Shown here in pieces: positions 45,161-55,017 of a stretch of 64,000 nucleotides of DNA (position 1 is its first letter; the number at the start of each line of letters is the position of its first letter). Under the pieces are notes generated by a model. That model was given only the letters and a program-made list of their open reading frames with translations. It searched no databases and was not told the origin of the DNA. Location: positions 1 to 64,000 of the forward strand of contig NZ_JAMYDV010000008.1 in the NCBI RefSeq assembly GCF_024128855.1, given 5' to 3'. Origin of the DNA: Rhodovulum tesquicola (GTDB taxonomy: Bacteria; Pseudomonadota; Alphaproteobacteria; Rhodobacterales; Rhodobacteraceae). A program made the position numbers and the translations under genes.

Positions 45161-45558
45161 AGTCTGGCGATGCTGGTTGTCATTAAGTGGAGGGAGATGT
45201 GGAGCGCGCGACCCACCCCACCTGCGGAATCGCGCTGTATCTCCGACGCCGCGCTGCCCCGCAGTCCAGGGGTTTCCGATCGGAACGCGTGGCGGGCGGA
45301 ATGCGGCGACGGACTGCTGAGGACGGGTGAAATCCGCGGCAACACGGTTAGACAGACGGCGTTTTTCGGCTAAGAAGAACGCATAGGGAAAGAGGAGCGG
45401 CGCCGCCGCGTGTCCCGACAGGATGCGCCAGGAGCCACGAGGGGGGCGCCGCAAGGCACCCGACAAAAAACGGAGGACCCGGACGGCCCCTGCGCCGCAG
45501 GGGGCGATCGCCGGTCAGCCAGAGGCCCTTGGGGGTCCGGAAACGAAGGAGAGACCCG

Positions 45559-46782
45559 GTGGACTATACCGCAGCATTGGACACGGCCATCAACCGGCTG
45601 CACGACGAAGGGCGCTACCGCACCTTCATCGATATCGAGCGCCGGAAAGGCCAGTTTCCCAACGCCGTCTGGACCCGTCCCGATGGCGGCCAGCAGGATA
45701 TCGTGGTCTGGTGCGGCAACGACTATCTGGGCATGGGCCAGCACCCGGTCGTGCTGGACGCGATGCAGGACGCGCTGAACGCCACCGGCGCCGGGTCGGG
45801 CGGCACGCGCAACATCTCGGGGACCACGGTCTATCACAAGGCGCTCGAGGCCGAACTGGCCGACCTGCACCAGAAAGAGGCCGCGCTGGTCTTCACCTCG
45901 GCCTACAATGCGAATGACGCGACGCTCTCGACGCTGCCGGTCCTGTTTCCCAACCTCGTGATCGTCTCGGACGAACTGAACCACGCCTCGATGATCCAGG
46001 GCATCCGGCGCGGGCGTTGCGAAAAGCACATCTTCCGCCACAACGATGTCGCGCATCTGCGCGAAATCCTCGAGAAGATCGAGAAGGGGCGGCCGATCCT
46101 GATCGCCTTTGAATCGGTCTATTCGATGGATGGCGATTTCGGCCCGATCAAGGAAATCTGCGATCTTGCCGACGAGTTCGACGCGCTGACCTATATCGAC
46201 GAGGTGCATGCCGTCGGCATGTATGGCCCCCGCGGCGCCGGCGTGGCCGAGCGCGACAACCTCATGCACCGGATCGACATCATCAACGGCACGCTGGCCA
46301 AGGCCTATGGCGTGTTCGGCGGCTATATCGCGGCTTCGGCCAAGATGTGCGACGCGGTGCGCTCCTACGCGCCGGGCTTCATCTTCTCGACCTCGCTGCC
46401 GCCCGCCGTGGCGGCGGGCGCTGCGGCCTCGGTGCGGTTCCTCAAGGGCGACACCCGCCTGCGCGAAAAGCACCAGGACCGCGCCCGCGTGCTCAAGGCC
46501 CGCTTCAAGGGGCTGGGGATGCCGGTGATCGACCATGGCAGCCATATCGTGCCGGTGATCGTGGGCGACCCGGTCCATACCAAGCTGATCTCGGACAAGC
46601 TGCTGGAACTTTACGGCATCTATGTCCAGCCGATCAACTTCCCCACCGTGCCCCGCGGCACCGAGCGGCTGCGTTTCACGCCCTCGCCGGTGCATACGCA
46701 GGAGCAGATGGACCTGCTGGTCCGCGCGATGGACGAATACTGGTCGCATTGTGCGCTGAATCGCGCCGAGCTTACGGCCTGA
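45559..46782 (+). CDS. hemA: 5-Aminolevulinate synthase
   Basis: 407 residues, the same length as Rhodobacter HemA. Starts at GTG 45559 ([20 protein letters not shown], preceded by AAGGAGA with 7-base spacing). PLP-enzyme landmarks: [48 protein letters not shown], and the PLP lysine in [14 protein letters not shown], ending [13 protein letters not shown]. Condenses glycine and succinyl-CoA to 5-aminolevulinate (Shemin pathway) for haem and bacteriochlorophyll. Tandem FNR-type boxes upstream suggest oxygen control. Confidence 0.97.
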   Translation: MDYTAALDTAINRLHDEGRYRTFIDIERRKGQFPNAVWTRPDGGQQDIVVWCGNDYLGMGQHPVVLDAMQDALNATGAGSGGTRNISGTTVYHKALEAELADLHQKEAALVFTSAYNANDATLSTLPVLFPNLVIVSDELNHASMIQGIRRGRCEKHIFRHNDVAHLREILEKIEKGRPILIAFESVYSMDGDFGPIKEICDLADEFDALTYIDEVHAVGMYGPRGAGVAERDNLMHRIDIINGTLAKAYGVFGGYIAASAKMCDAVRSYAPGFIFSTSLPPAVAAGAAASVRFLKGDTRLREKHQDRARVLKARFKGLGMPVIDHGSHIVPVIVGDPVHTKLISDKLLELYGIYVQPINFPTVPRGTERLRFTPSPVHTQEQMDLLVRAMDEYWSHCALNRAELTA

Positions 46783-46834
46783 TCACGTTCTGCGGGTGCA
46801 GCACTCCCGCGCTTGTGATAGTTTGCAATATGGA

Positions 46835-46862
46835 AGGCGGCGATTCCCTTGGGTCGCCGCCT
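46835..46862 (+). terminator. Hairpin after hemA
   Basis: 9-bp stem AGGCGGCGA/TCGCCGCCT with a 10-base loop, 50 bases after the hemA stop. No T run. Confidence 0.4.
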
Positions 46863-46899
46863 CACCTGAGGCAACACAGGCAGGCACGGGACGGTTTTG

Positions 46900-48093
46900 A
46901 TGATCAGGCGCAGGCAGTCGCGCATCGCGGCTGAGGGCTCTCAGGACATACCCAAGGGGTTCGACGCCTATGAGCTGCGTCTGGGCGACGTCATGCGCGG
47001 CGAGCGCGCGACGCTGGGCAAGTCGCTTCTGGACGTGCAGCGCGAGTTGAAGATCCGCGCGACCTATATCGCCGCCATCGAGAACGCCGATCCCACCGCC
47101 TTCGAGACCCCCGGCTTCATCGCGGGCTATGTCCGGTCCTATGCCCGCTATCTGGGGCTTGATCCGGAATGGGCGTATCGGCGGTTCTGCGAAGAGGGCA
47201 ATTTCGCCACCGTCCACGGCATGAGCCCGGCCGCCACCACGCCGAAACTCGCGCAGCGCCGCAAGCCGGCCGAGCCGCGCGATCCGCTGGCCGATCCCAA
47301 TGCCATCTTCGTGCCCCGCGGCGAGGCGTTCCTGTCGCGGATCGAACCCGGCGCCATCGGTTCGCTGGCGGTCCTGCTGGCTCTCATGGCCGTGCTGGGC
47401 TATGGCGGCTGGTCGGTGTTGCAGCAGATCCAGCAGGTCAAGCTGGCCCCGCTCGACCACCAGCCCGGGCTTCTGGCCGATGTGGGCCCGCTGGCCACGA
47501 CCGACGAGGCCATTCTGGCCGAAGCCCCGATGACCCCGCCCACGACCGAGGCGCTGGACCGGCTCTACCGCCCGCAGGTGCTGGACCGTCCCGTCCTGGT
47601 GCCGCGAGATGGCCCCATCGCCACGCTCGATCCGGGCGAGATCGGGGTTCTGGTCGCCGGGCGCCCGGCCGAACAGCGGTTTGCCTCGGACAACTCTGCC
47701 GACCGACCCGAGCCTGCCAAGCCCGGTCAGGTGCAGGTCGTGGCCGAGTCGCAATTGCCCGAGGTGGCGATCATCGCGGTCCGCCCCGCCTGGGTCCGGG
47801 TGTCGGCGGCTGATGGATCGGTCCTTCTGGAAAAGATCCTCGATGCGGGCGAACGCTATGTCCTGCCCGACACCGACCAGCCGGCGCGGCTGCGGGCGGG
47901 CAATTCGGGCGCTGTCTATTTCGCGGTGAACGGCCAGACCTACGGCCCGGCCGCCCCCGGCGCCCAGGTCGCCCGGAATGTCGAACTGTCCGCCGAGGCG
48001 CTGACCGAGCGGTTCCAGATCGCCAATGTCGGCGCCGATCCCGATCTGGCGGTGGCCCTTGCGATGAACGGGGACGGCAGCGGGACCGAATGA
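46900..48093 (+). CDS. RodZ-like HTH membrane protein
   Basis: 397 residues. An N-terminal HTH_25 domain (LGDVMRGERATLGKSLLDVQ, RATYIAAIENADPTAFE, GFIAGYVRSYARYLGLD), a transmembrane helix near residues 155-170 (GSLAVLLALMAVLGYGGW), and a C-terminal DUF4115 region (PAWVRVSAADGSVLLEKILD, VYFAVNGQTYGPAAPGAQ). This is the RodZ layout, a membrane regulator of cell shape acting with MreB. ATG 46900 (MIRRRQSRI). ispG follows by 88 bases, the common RodZ-ispG neighbourhood. Confidence 0.87.
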   Translation: MIRRRQSRIAAEGSQDIPKGFDAYELRLGDVMRGERATLGKSLLDVQRELKIRATYIAAIENADPTAFETPGFIAGYVRSYARYLGLDPEWAYRRFCEEGNFATVHGMSPAATTPKLAQRRKPAEPRDPLADPNAIFVPRGEAFLSRIEPGAIGSLAVLLALMAVLGYGGWSVLQQIQQVKLAPLDHQPGLLADVGPLATTDEAILAEAPMTPPTTEALDRLYRPQVLDRPVLVPRDGPIATLDPGEIGVLVAGRPAEQRFASDNSADRPEPAKPGQVQVVAESQLPEVAIIAVRPAWVRVSAADGSVLLEKILDAGERYVLPDTDQPARLRAGNSGAVYFAVNGQTYGPAAPGAQVARNVELSAEALTERFQIANVGADPDLAVALAMNGDGSGTE

Positions 48094-48180
48094 CGCCCGC
48101 GCGTCAGGGCGCGTTGCGGCGACTCGGCCAATCCTTTATCCATGGGGCGAAATCACTCTCTCCGCGGACAGGATAACCCG

Positions 48181-49317
48181 ATGTCGCTGCATGCCGTGCG
48201 CCCCTGGCGCCATATCGAACGCCGCAAGTCCCGCCAGATCCATGTGGGGCCCGTTGCCGTAGGGGGCGACGCGCCGATCTCGGTTCAGACCATGACCAAC
48301 ACGGTCACCACCGACATCCGCGGCACGATCGAGCAGGTCCAGCGCGCGGCCGAGGCGGGCGCCGATATCGTGCGCATCTCGATCCCCGACGAGGGGTCGT
48401 CCAGGGCGCTGAAGGAGATCGTCGCCGAAAGCCCGGTGCCGATCGTGGCCGACATCCATTTCCACTACAAGCGCGGCATCGAGGCGGCCGAGGCGGGCGC
48501 GGCCTGCCTGCGGATCAACCCGGGCAATATCGGCGACGAGAAACGCGTGCGCGAGGTCATCGCGGCCGCCCGCGATCATGGCTGTTCGATGCGGATCGGG
48601 GTGAATGCAGGCTCGCTGGAAAAGCACCTGCTCGACAAGTATGGCGAGCCTTGCCCCGAGGCGATGGTCGAAAGCGCGCTCGACCATATCCGCATCCTCG
48701 AGGACAATGATTTCTTCGAGTTCAAGATTTCCGTGAAGGCGTCCGACGTCTTCCTTGCCGCCGCCGCCTATCAGGGCATTGCCGAGGCGACGGATGCGCC
48801 GATCCATCTGGGCATCACCGAGGCGGGCGGATTCGTGTCGGGCACGATCAAGTCGGCCATCGGGCTGGGCAACCTGCTGTGGTCGGGGATCGGCGACACG
48901 ATCCGCGTCTCGCTCTCGGCCGACCCGGTCGAAGAGGTCAAGGTCGGCTTCGAGATCCTGAAATCGCTGGGCCTGCGCCATCGCGGCGTCAACATCATCT
49001 CCTGCCCCTCCTGCGCGCGGCAGGGCTTTGACGTGATCAAGACCGTCGAGGCGCTGGAAAAGCGGCTGGAACACATCAAGACCCCGATGAGCCTGTCGAT
49101 CATCGGCTGCGTGGTGAACGGCCCGGGCGAGGCGCTGATGACCGATGTCGGCTTCACCGGCGGCGGGGCCGGGCATGGCATGGTCTATCTCGCCGGCAAG
49201 CAGGATCACCGGATCGCGAATGACCAGATGATCGAGCACATCGTCGAGCAGGTGGAACGCAAGGCCGCCGAGATCGAGGCCGCCCGCGCCGCGTCAGAGG
49301 CGGAGGCGGCGGAGTAA
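48181..49317 (+). CDS. ispG: 4-Hydroxy-3-methylbut-2-en-1-yl diphosphate synthase (IspG/GcpE)
   Basis: 378 residues. TIM-barrel part starts [18 protein letters not shown] with [18 protein letters not shown]; the C-terminal [4Fe-4S] site shows [12 protein letters not shown] and [11 protein letters not shown]. It makes HMBDP in the MEP isoprenoid pathway. ATG 48181 ([20 protein letters not shown]) gives the usual N-terminus, and the ATG at 48142 would extend it unusually. Confidence 0.96.
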   Translation: MSLHAVRPWRHIERRKSRQIHVGPVAVGGDAPISVQTMTNTVTTDIRGTIEQVQRAAEAGADIVRISIPDEGSSRALKEIVAESPVPIVADIHFHYKRGIEAAEAGAACLRINPGNIGDEKRVREVIAAARDHGCSMRIGVNAGSLEKHLLDKYGEPCPEAMVESALDHIRILEDNDFFEFKISVKASDVFLAAAAYQGIAEATDAPIHLGITEAGGFVSGTIKSAIGLGNLLWSGIGDTIRVSLSADPVEEVKVGFEILKSLGLRHRGVNIISCPSCARQGFDVIKTVEALEKRLEHIKTPMSLSIIGCVVNGPGEALMTDVGFTGGGAGHGMVYLAGKQDHRIANDQMIEHIVEQVERKAAEIEAARAASEAEAAE

Positions 49318-49399
49318 CGCCCGCCGCCTGCCACGATCCCACGACCGCTGTCAGGAGAACCGGATGGTCCCGGCCCGCCCCCGCTGCGGGCGCCGGGGA

Positions 49400-50146
49400 T
49401 CAGTTCTCGCGGAGCCCGGCCACGACCTGGCGCATCCCTTCCAGCGGCATGTAGCCCCGCAGCATCTGCGGCCCGACGATGAAGGTCGGCGTGCCCGAGA
49501 TCTGCATCCGCTGGGCAAGGCTCTGGTTCGCGGCCAGCACCGCGTCGACCTCGGGCGAATTCATGCGCCCCATGATGGCGGCGCCGTCCAGCCCCAGAGT
49601 GGCCGCAAGCTGCGCAAGGCTTTCCTCGGTGATGTTGCCGCGGAAGGTGATCAGCGCGTCATGCGCCCGCTCGTAGGCATCCGGTCCGGCGATCTGCAGC
49701 GTCGCCACGGCGAAGCGGGCGGACAGCACCGACTGGTCGCCCAGGATCGGGAATTCCTTCATCACCAGGCGGATATTGCCGTCGCTGGAGACCAGTTCGG
49801 CCACGTCGTCATGGGCACGGCGGCAATAGCCACAGCGGTAATCGACGAACTCGACCAGCGTGATGTCGCCCTCGGGATTGCCACCGACCCAGGAATGGCC
49901 GTCCTCGAAGATCTCGGCCGCGTTGACCCGGACCAGCGCCTCGTCATTCGCCGTCTGCGCCTCGGCCTGGCGCTGTTCCAGCACGCCGATCGCCTCCATC
50001 AGCACCTCGGGGTTTTCCATCAGGTAGCTGCGCACCTCTGCGCGGAACATCTCGCGCTCGGCCTCGGACATCGCGGCAAGGTCGAAGGCCTGGGCGGGCA
50101 GGGCAAGGCCAAGGCTCAGCAGGGCGGCGGCGGGCAGGCGGGTCAT
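49400..50146 (-). CDS. DsbA-like thioredoxin-fold protein (DSBA_oxidoreductase)
   Basis: 248 residues with signal peptide (MTRLPAAALLSLGLALPAQA), a helical N-terminal extension, then FVDYRCGYCRRAHDD (CxxC CGYC, about 105-108) and a cis-proline segment ISGTPTFIVG. It probably oxidises or isomerises disulfides in the periplasm. It is the last of three leftward genes with the second DsbA-like protein and the M48 protease. The start at 50146 begins the leader; longer frames upstream lack it. Confidence 0.9.
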   Translation of the reverse strand: MTRLPAAALLSLGLALPAQAFDLAAMSEAEREMFRAEVRSYLMENPEVLMEAIGVLEQRQAEAQTANDEALVRVNAAEIFEDGHSWVGGNPEGDITLVEFVDYRCGYCRRAHDDVAELVSSDGNIRLVMKEFPILGDQSVLSARFAVATLQIAGPDAYERAHDALITFRGNITEESLAQLAATLGLDGAAIMGRMNSPEVDAVLAANQSLAQRMQISGTPTFIVGPQMLRGYMPLEGMRQVVAGLREN

Positions 50147-50226
50147 CTGGCAATCTCCATTTCCGGGTCGTTCCCGTTGCAGCACATCGCGCGGCGCGGG
50201 CCAATGGTCATTTTCGCCCGTTCGGC

Positions 50227-50952
50227 TCAATTCTTGCGGCGCATCGCCTGCGCGATGGCGGCCAGCGCCACCTCGGGCAGATCGCCCCGCACAAGGCTGC
50301 GCTCGAACACATAGGCAGGCGCCGTCCCAAGGTCGAGCGCATCCAGAAGCGCGCGGTTGACGGCAAGGGCGGCCGCGATCCCGGGATCGGCCATCCGGTC
50401 GGCGACCGCCGCGGGGTCGAGCCGCAGCGCGCGGGCGATTCCGTCCAGCGTGCCGGGCTGCATGTCCGGCGCCGCGAAAAGCGCGTCCTGCGCGCGCGCA
50501 TAGGCGTCAGGCCCGGCCAGCGCCAGCACCGCCCGGGCAAACCGCGCGGCGGTCTCTCCGCCCGGGCCGGGCGCGTCCTTGACCACAAGGCGCAGGCCCG
50601 GATCGCTTGCCGCCAGCGCGCGGGCCGCCGAAAGCGCGGGGCCGCAGCGGTCGCAGGCGTAATCGACAAAGGCCACCACCGTCACATCGCCCTCGGGGTT
50701 GCCGCCGGTCCAGTCATCCGGGGCGTCGAACAGTGCGGCGCGATGCGCCTCGATCAGCGCAAGGTCTCCCGAGACGGCTTCTGCCTGCCGCCGCCGCTCG
50801 GCCTCGGCCAGCACCTCGTCGATCAGTTCGGCATGCTCCAGCAGATAGGCGCGGATCTCGGCGCGAAAGGCCGCCCGCGCCGCGGGGTCCAATTCCGATG
50901 CCGCCACGGCCAAGGGCAGGGCGGCAAACGCCAGCGCAAGCCCAACCCTCAC
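50227..50952 (-). CDS. Second DsbA-like protein with variant active site
   Basis: 241 residues resembling the preceding gene (GGNPEGDVTVVAFVDYACDRC against GGNPEGDITLVEFVDYRCGYC; shown segments are cut for length). The active site is CDRC rather than CGYC, and the cis-proline region is LGTAPAYVF. The start is GTG 50952 overlapping the M48 protease stop (GTGA), followed by a leader VRVGLALAFAALPLAVAAS. The changed CxxC dipeptide suggests altered redox potential or substrate. Translationally coupled to the protease gene. Confidence 0.85.
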   Translation of the reverse strand: MRVGLALAFAALPLAVAASELDPAARAAFRAEIRAYLLEHAELIDEVLAEAERRRQAEAVSGDLALIEAHRAALFDAPDDWTGGNPEGDVTVVAFVDYACDRCGPALSAARALAASDPGLRLVVKDAPGPGGETAARFARAVLALAGPDAYARAQDALFAAPDMQPGTLDGIARALRLDPAAVADRMADPGIAAALAVNRALLDALDLGTAPAYVFERSLVRGDLPEVALAAIAQAMRRKN

Positions 50953-52286
50953 CGTTTGCGCCCCGCGCTTTCGGCGGCACTCAGCACGTCCTGCGCCCGC
51001 AACCATCCGGGCGAGCCGCGCGGCAACAGCCCCGCCGCTCGCGTGGCGTGCGTTGCGGCCGTATCCATCCGCCCGCCCAGCGCATAGCGTTCGGCCGTCG
51101 CGACCGAGGCCATGCCGTTATTTCCTGCCCGCGCATAGGCCAGCGCCAGATCGCGCAGCATGCGCGGATCGTAGGGGTCGCGGCCGCGCGCCCGTTCCAG
51201 CACCGCCAGCGCCTGCCGGTTGCCCTCGGCGGTCTCCAGCGCCAGCAGGGCGCGGCCATGGCCTGCAAGGATCAGGGGCTCGTTCGGGGCAAGCGCGGCG
51301 GCGCGGGCATAGGCATTGACCGCGGGTCCCACGCGGCGGGATTCCAGCAGGATCTGGCCCTTGAGCTCATGCACATAGGGATCGTTCGGCCGCGCCGCCT
51401 CGAGCCTTGCCATCTCGGCCAGCGCCTTGTCGGGGGCGGGCGTGCGGTGATGGGCGACGGCACGGCGCATCATCCCGACCGCGCTCTGGTCGCGCTCGGC
51501 CCGCCGGAGCGTGTAGCGCGGGTTCTGCAGGAATGCCCCCAGCTTGCCCTTGGCGCGGGCGAACCAGTATTCCGCCGTCTCGTTGCCCGCGGCCTGCCCG
51601 CCATAGGCCGCGGCATATCCCTTCAGCGCGCGAATGCGCTCGGCGGTCAACGGGTGGGTGCGCACATAGGGGTCCTGGCGGCTTGAACTCAGCGCCTCCT
51701 GGCCGCGGAACAGTTCCAGCACCTCGCCCATCGCCTGCGGATCGACACCCGCCCTTGCCATGTAGCGCAGCCCGGCCTGATCGGCCGAGGCTTCCTCGGC
51801 GCGGGTATGGGCAAAGAACAACCGTTGCGCCGACGAGGCCGTGCCCATGGCCAGCCCCGCGCTCGCCTCGCCGCTGCCGGTGGCCGCCCCCACCGCCAGC
51901 GACATCATCAGCCCCAAGGCCGCGGCCGATTGCGCGCTGCGCATGTTCGTCAGCCTGCGGGTGATATGGCCGTTCGCGATATGCGCGATCTCGTGCGCGA
52001 TCACCGCCTGAAGCTGGGCGGCGCTTTCCAGCCGCAGCACCAGCCCCGAATTGATCAGGATCGTCTGCCCGTCGGCCACAAAGGCGTTCAACCTGTCATC
52101 CGCGATCAGCAGGACGCGCAGCGCCGAGGGGCTGATCCCCGCCTCGGCGGCCAGCGGCTGGGCAAGCTGGCGCAGCGCATGTTCGATCTCGGCATCGCGG
52201 ATCAGGCCCTGCGCGCGGGCGACAAGCGGGGCAAGGGCAAGGGTCAGCGCCAGGGTCAGCCCGAGGACATGCCGGATGGCTGCCAT
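50949..52286 (-). CDS. M48-family zinc metalloprotease with TPR tail (BepA-like)
   Basis: 445 residues. Signal peptide (MAAIRHVLGLTLALTLALAP), then IAHEIAHIANGHITRR with the HExxH zinc motif, EEASADQAGLRYMARAGVD carrying the third ligand, and tetratricopeptide repeats in the C-terminal half. BepA of E. coli assists and degrades outer-membrane proteins (LptD). Start 52286 begins the leader. It heads an operon with two DsbA-like proteins, which fits a role in folding of disulfide-containing envelope proteins. Confidence 0.88.
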   Translation of the reverse strand: MAAIRHVLGLTLALTLALAPLVARAQGLIRDAEIEHALRQLAQPLAAEAGISPSALRVLLIADDRLNAFVADGQTILINSGLVLRLESAAQLQAVIAHEIAHIANGHITRRLTNMRSAQSAAALGLMMSLAVGAATGSGEASAGLAMGTASSAQRLFFAHTRAEEASADQAGLRYMARAGVDPQAMGEVLELFRGQEALSSSRQDPYVRTHPLTAERIRALKGYAAAYGGQAAGNETAEYWFARAKGKLGAFLQNPRYTLRRAERDQSAVGMMRRAVAHHRTPAPDKALAEMARLEAARPNDPYVHELKGQILLESRRVGPAVNAYARAAALAPNEPLILAGHGRALLALETAEGNRQALAVLERARGRDPYDPRMLRDLALAYARAGNNGMASVATAERYALGGRMDTAATHATRAAGLLPRGSPGWLRAQDVLSAAESAGRKR

Positions 52287-52346
52287 TGACGTTGTTCCCC
52301 CGCGCTGGAAGAAAGCCTGCATGACAGGCACCCTAAGGAGTCGGGC

Positions 52347-53486
52347 ATGAGGGTTTCAAGCCGCGGCGATGTCGATCCCTTCATCGTGATGGACGTGATG
52401 GCCGCCGCCGCCCGGGCCGAGGCCGCGGGCCGGCACATCATCCATATGGAGGTCGGCCAGCCCGGCACGCCCGCCCCCGCCGCCGCGCGGGCTGCGTTGG
52501 CGCAGGCGATGGAGACGGGGCCGCTCGGCTATACCGTGGGCCTGGGCCTGCCCGCGCTGCGCGCCCGCATCGCGCGGCTTTACCGCGACTGGTATGGCGT
52601 CGATCTGAACCCCGAGCGGGTGGTGATCACGCCGGGCTCGTCGGGCGGCTTCACGCTGGCCTTCACCGCGCTGTTCGACGTGGGCGCGCGGGTCGGCATC
52701 GGCGCGCCGGGCTATCCGTCCTACAAGGCGATCCTTCAGGCGCTTGGGCTGCAAACCGTGATGATCGGCACCGAGGCGCAGCACCGGTTCCAGCCGGTGC
52801 CCGCGGATCTGCCCGCGGATCTGGACGGGCTTCTGGTCGCCTCGCCCGCCAATCCCACGGGCACGATGCTGGACCGCGATGCGCTGGCCGCGCTGATCGG
52901 GGCCTGTGCGGATCGGGGTGCGGCCTTCATCTCGGACGAGATCTATCACGGCATCGAATACGAGCGCAAAGCCGTCACTGCGCTGGAGATCACAGATCAG
53001 ACCTATGTCATCAACTCGTTCTCCAAATATTTCTCGATGACCGGCTGGCGCGTCGGCTGGATGGTGGTGCCCGAGGATCACATCCGCCGGATCGAAAGGC
53101 TGGTGCAGAACCTGTTCATCTGCGCCCCCCATGCCAGCCAGGTGGTCGCGCTGGCCGCGCTCGATTGCACCGACGAGTTGCAGGCCAACATGGCGGTTTA
53201 CCGCCGGAACCGCGCGCTGATGATGGAGGGGCTGCCGAAGGCGGGCTTCACCAGGATCGCGCCGCCGGACGGGGCGTTCTACGTCTATGCCGACGTGTCC
53301 GACCTGACCGGGGACAGCCGCGCCTTTGCCGCCGAGATCCTTGAAAAGGCCGGGGTCGCGGTCACGCCGGGGCTGGATTTCGATCCCCTGCGCGGGGCCG
53401 GCACGCTGCGGTTTTCCTATGCGCGCTCGACCGCGGATATCGAGGAAGGGCTGGCCCGGCTCGCCCGGTTCATGGCGGCGCGCTGA
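52347..53486 (+). CDS. Class I/II aminotransferase
   Basis: 379 residues with the fold-type I aminotransferase pattern: MEVGQPGTPAPAAARAAL, GYTVGLGLPALRARIARLY, ASPANPTGTMLDRDAL, FISDEIYHGIEYE and the PLP lysine in NSFSKYFSMTGWRVGWMV, ending with an arginine-containing LRFSYARSTADI. Substrate not determinable; similar proteins handle aromatic or aspartate-type amino acids. It ends 1 base before the rarD GTG. Confidence 0.9.
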   Translation: MRVSSRGDVDPFIVMDVMAAAARAEAAGRHIIHMEVGQPGTPAPAAARAALAQAMETGPLGYTVGLGLPALRARIARLYRDWYGVDLNPERVVITPGSSGGFTLAFTALFDVGARVGIGAPGYPSYKAILQALGLQTVMIGTEAQHRFQPVPADLPADLDGLLVASPANPTGTMLDRDALAALIGACADRGAAFISDEIYHGIEYERKAVTALEITDQTYVINSFSKYFSMTGWRVGWMVVPEDHIRRIERLVQNLFICAPHASQVVALAALDCTDELQANMAVYRRNRALMMEGLPKAGFTRIAPPDGAFYVYADVSDLTGDSRAFAAEILEKAGVAVTPGLDFDPLRGAGTLRFSYARSTADIEEGLARLARFMAAR

Positions 53487-53487
53487 G

Positions 53488-54429
53488 GTGGAGGAGGCGC
53501 GCAAGGGCGTTCTGGCGATGGTCGCGGCCTGCGTGATCTGGGGCCTGTCCTCGATGTATTACAAGCTGCTGGCCCATGTCCCGCCCGAGGAGGTGCTGGG
53601 CCATCGCACGCTCTGGTCTCTGGTCTTCTTCGGGCTGGTGCTGGCCGGGCAGGGGCGGCTGGCGGAAATCGGGGCGCTGCTGGCGCGGCCGCGCGCGCTG
53701 GCGCTGGTGGCGCTGGCGGCGCTGATGATCTCGGCCAACTGGTTCCTGTTCATCTACTCGATCCAGGTCGGCCATGCGGTCGAGGCGTCGCTTGGCTATT
53801 ACATCTTCCCGCTGGTCGCCGTGGCGCTGGGCTTCCTGTTCCTGGGCGAGCGTCATTCCGCCCCGAAATGGGTGGCCGTCGGGCTGGCCTGCGTCGCGGT
53901 CACCGGGCTGACCTGGGGGCTTGGGGTGGCGCCCTGGGTGTCGCTGGCGCTGGCGGGCACCTTCGGGATCTACGGTCTGGTCAAGCGCGGCGTGGCGGCG
54001 GGGCCGGTGGTGTCCGTCACCGCCGAGGTGGTGCTGCTGGCGCCGCTGGCGCTGGTCTGGCTCTGGGGGGTGCATGCGCAGGGCTGGACCGGGCTGACCG
54101 GCCGCCATCTGGCCACCTTCGGCCATGACCTGTCCGACAGCCTGCTGCTGATGCTGGCAGGCCCCCTGACCGCGACGCCGCTGATCCTGTTCTCCTATGC
54201 CGCGCGGCGGGTCAGCTATGCCACGGTGGGGTTGGTGCAATACATCAACCCCACGCTGCAATTCCTTGTCGCAACTCTGGTTTTCCGCGAAGCGTTCACC
54301 CCATGGCACGCCATGGCCTTCGGGCTGATCTGGGCGGCGCTGGCGCTTTACTCGGCCGAAAGCCTGCGCGGCGAAAGGGCGGCGCGCAGGGCCTCCATCA
54401 GGTCGGGCACGTCGGACACGACGCCGTAA
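53488..54429 (+). CDS. rarD: RarD-family EamA transporter
   Basis: 313 residues with ten membrane segments; the N-terminus GVLAMVAACVIWGLSSMYYK and SYATVGLVQYINPTLQFLVA are typical of RarD. Start GTG 53488 (VEEARKG), a site with little Shine-Dalgarno sequence because it follows the aminotransferase stop almost directly, so it is probably coupled; ATG 53518 is an alternative. The last 27 codons overlap the 3' end of the LOG-family gene on the other strand. Confidence 0.85.
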   Translation: MEEARKGVLAMVAACVIWGLSSMYYKLLAHVPPEEVLGHRTLWSLVFFGLVLAGQGRLAEIGALLARPRALALVALAALMISANWFLFIYSIQVGHAVEASLGYYIFPLVAVALGFLFLGERHSAPKWVAVGLACVAVTGLTWGLGVAPWVSLALAGTFGIYGLVKRGVAAGPVVSVTAEVVLLAPLALVWLWGVHAQGWTGLTGRHLATFGHDLSDSLLLMLAGPLTATPLILFSYAARRVSYATVGLVQYINPTLQFLVATLVFREAFTPWHAMAFGLIWAALALYSAESLRGERAARRASIRSGTSDTTP

Positions 54430-54926
54430 TAGTCGCGCAGGCTGGGCTCGGCAAAGCCCTCGGCGATGAAATGGTCGATCAGCGCGGTCAGCGGCCTCCA
54501 GAAGCCGTCGGTCGAGAGCAGAAAGATCGGTTTCGCATGCAGGCCCAGCTGCCGCCAGGTCAGCACCTCGAAGAACTCGTCCAGCGAGCCCGCGCCGCCG
54601 GGCAGCACCACGATCGCGTCCGAGTTCATGAACATGACCTTCTTGCGCTCATGCATGTTCTCGGTGACGATGAAGGTGGTCAGGTCGCGCTTGCCCACCT
54701 CGCGGTCGAACAGATGCACCGGGATCACGCCAAAGGTCTGCCCGCCCGCGATCTGCGCGCTGCGCGCGACGCGCCCCATCAGACCGACATCGCCCGCGCC
54801 ATAGACCAGCCGCCAGCCCGCCTCGGCCAGGGCCCGCCCGAAGGTTTCGGCGGCCGCGGCATGGGCCGGGTCGCGCCCGTCGCGCGAGCCGCAGAAGACG
54901 CAGATCGAAGGGGGCTTCTGGGTCAT
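54348..54926 (-). CDS. LOG-family protein (cytokinin riboside 5'-monophosphate phosphoribohydrolase-like)
   Basis: 192 residues. LOG/TIGR00730 motifs: SICVFCGSRDGRDPAHA, LVYGAGDVGLMGRVA and VLPGGAGSLDEFFE (the PGGxGTxxE signature), then LTWRQLGLHAKPIFLL. Such proteins cleave nucleoside 5'-monophosphates to base and ribose phosphate. ATG 54926 (MTQKPPSICVFCGSRDG). The 3' end overlaps rarD by 82 bases in antisense. Confidence 0.9.
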   Translation of the reverse strand: MTQKPPSICVFCGSRDGRDPAHAAAAETFGRALAEAGWRLVYGAGDVGLMGRVARSAQIAGGQTFGVIPVHLFDREVGKRDLTTFIVTENMHERKKVMFMNSDAIVVLPGGAGSLDEFFEVLTWRQLGLHAKPIFLLSTDGFWRPLTALIDHFIAEGFAEPSLRDYYGVVSDVPDLMEALRAALSPRRLSAE

Positions 54927-55017
54927 GGGCAGGCCCTTGTCATGGGATTTCTGGACCCGTGATAACGGGGTTGCTATGGTCCGGCAAGCGCGGGCGCAGC
55001 GCCATGGAGGCCGGGCG

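Larger units (their letters stand above)
45103..45558 (+). promoter_or_regulatory. hemA upstream region
   Basis: 456 bases without a gene; holds two FNR-type boxes listed separately near its left end, about 400 bases before hemA. The stretch from 45380 on is very GC-rich and could fold in the mRNA leader. Confidence 0.6.
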
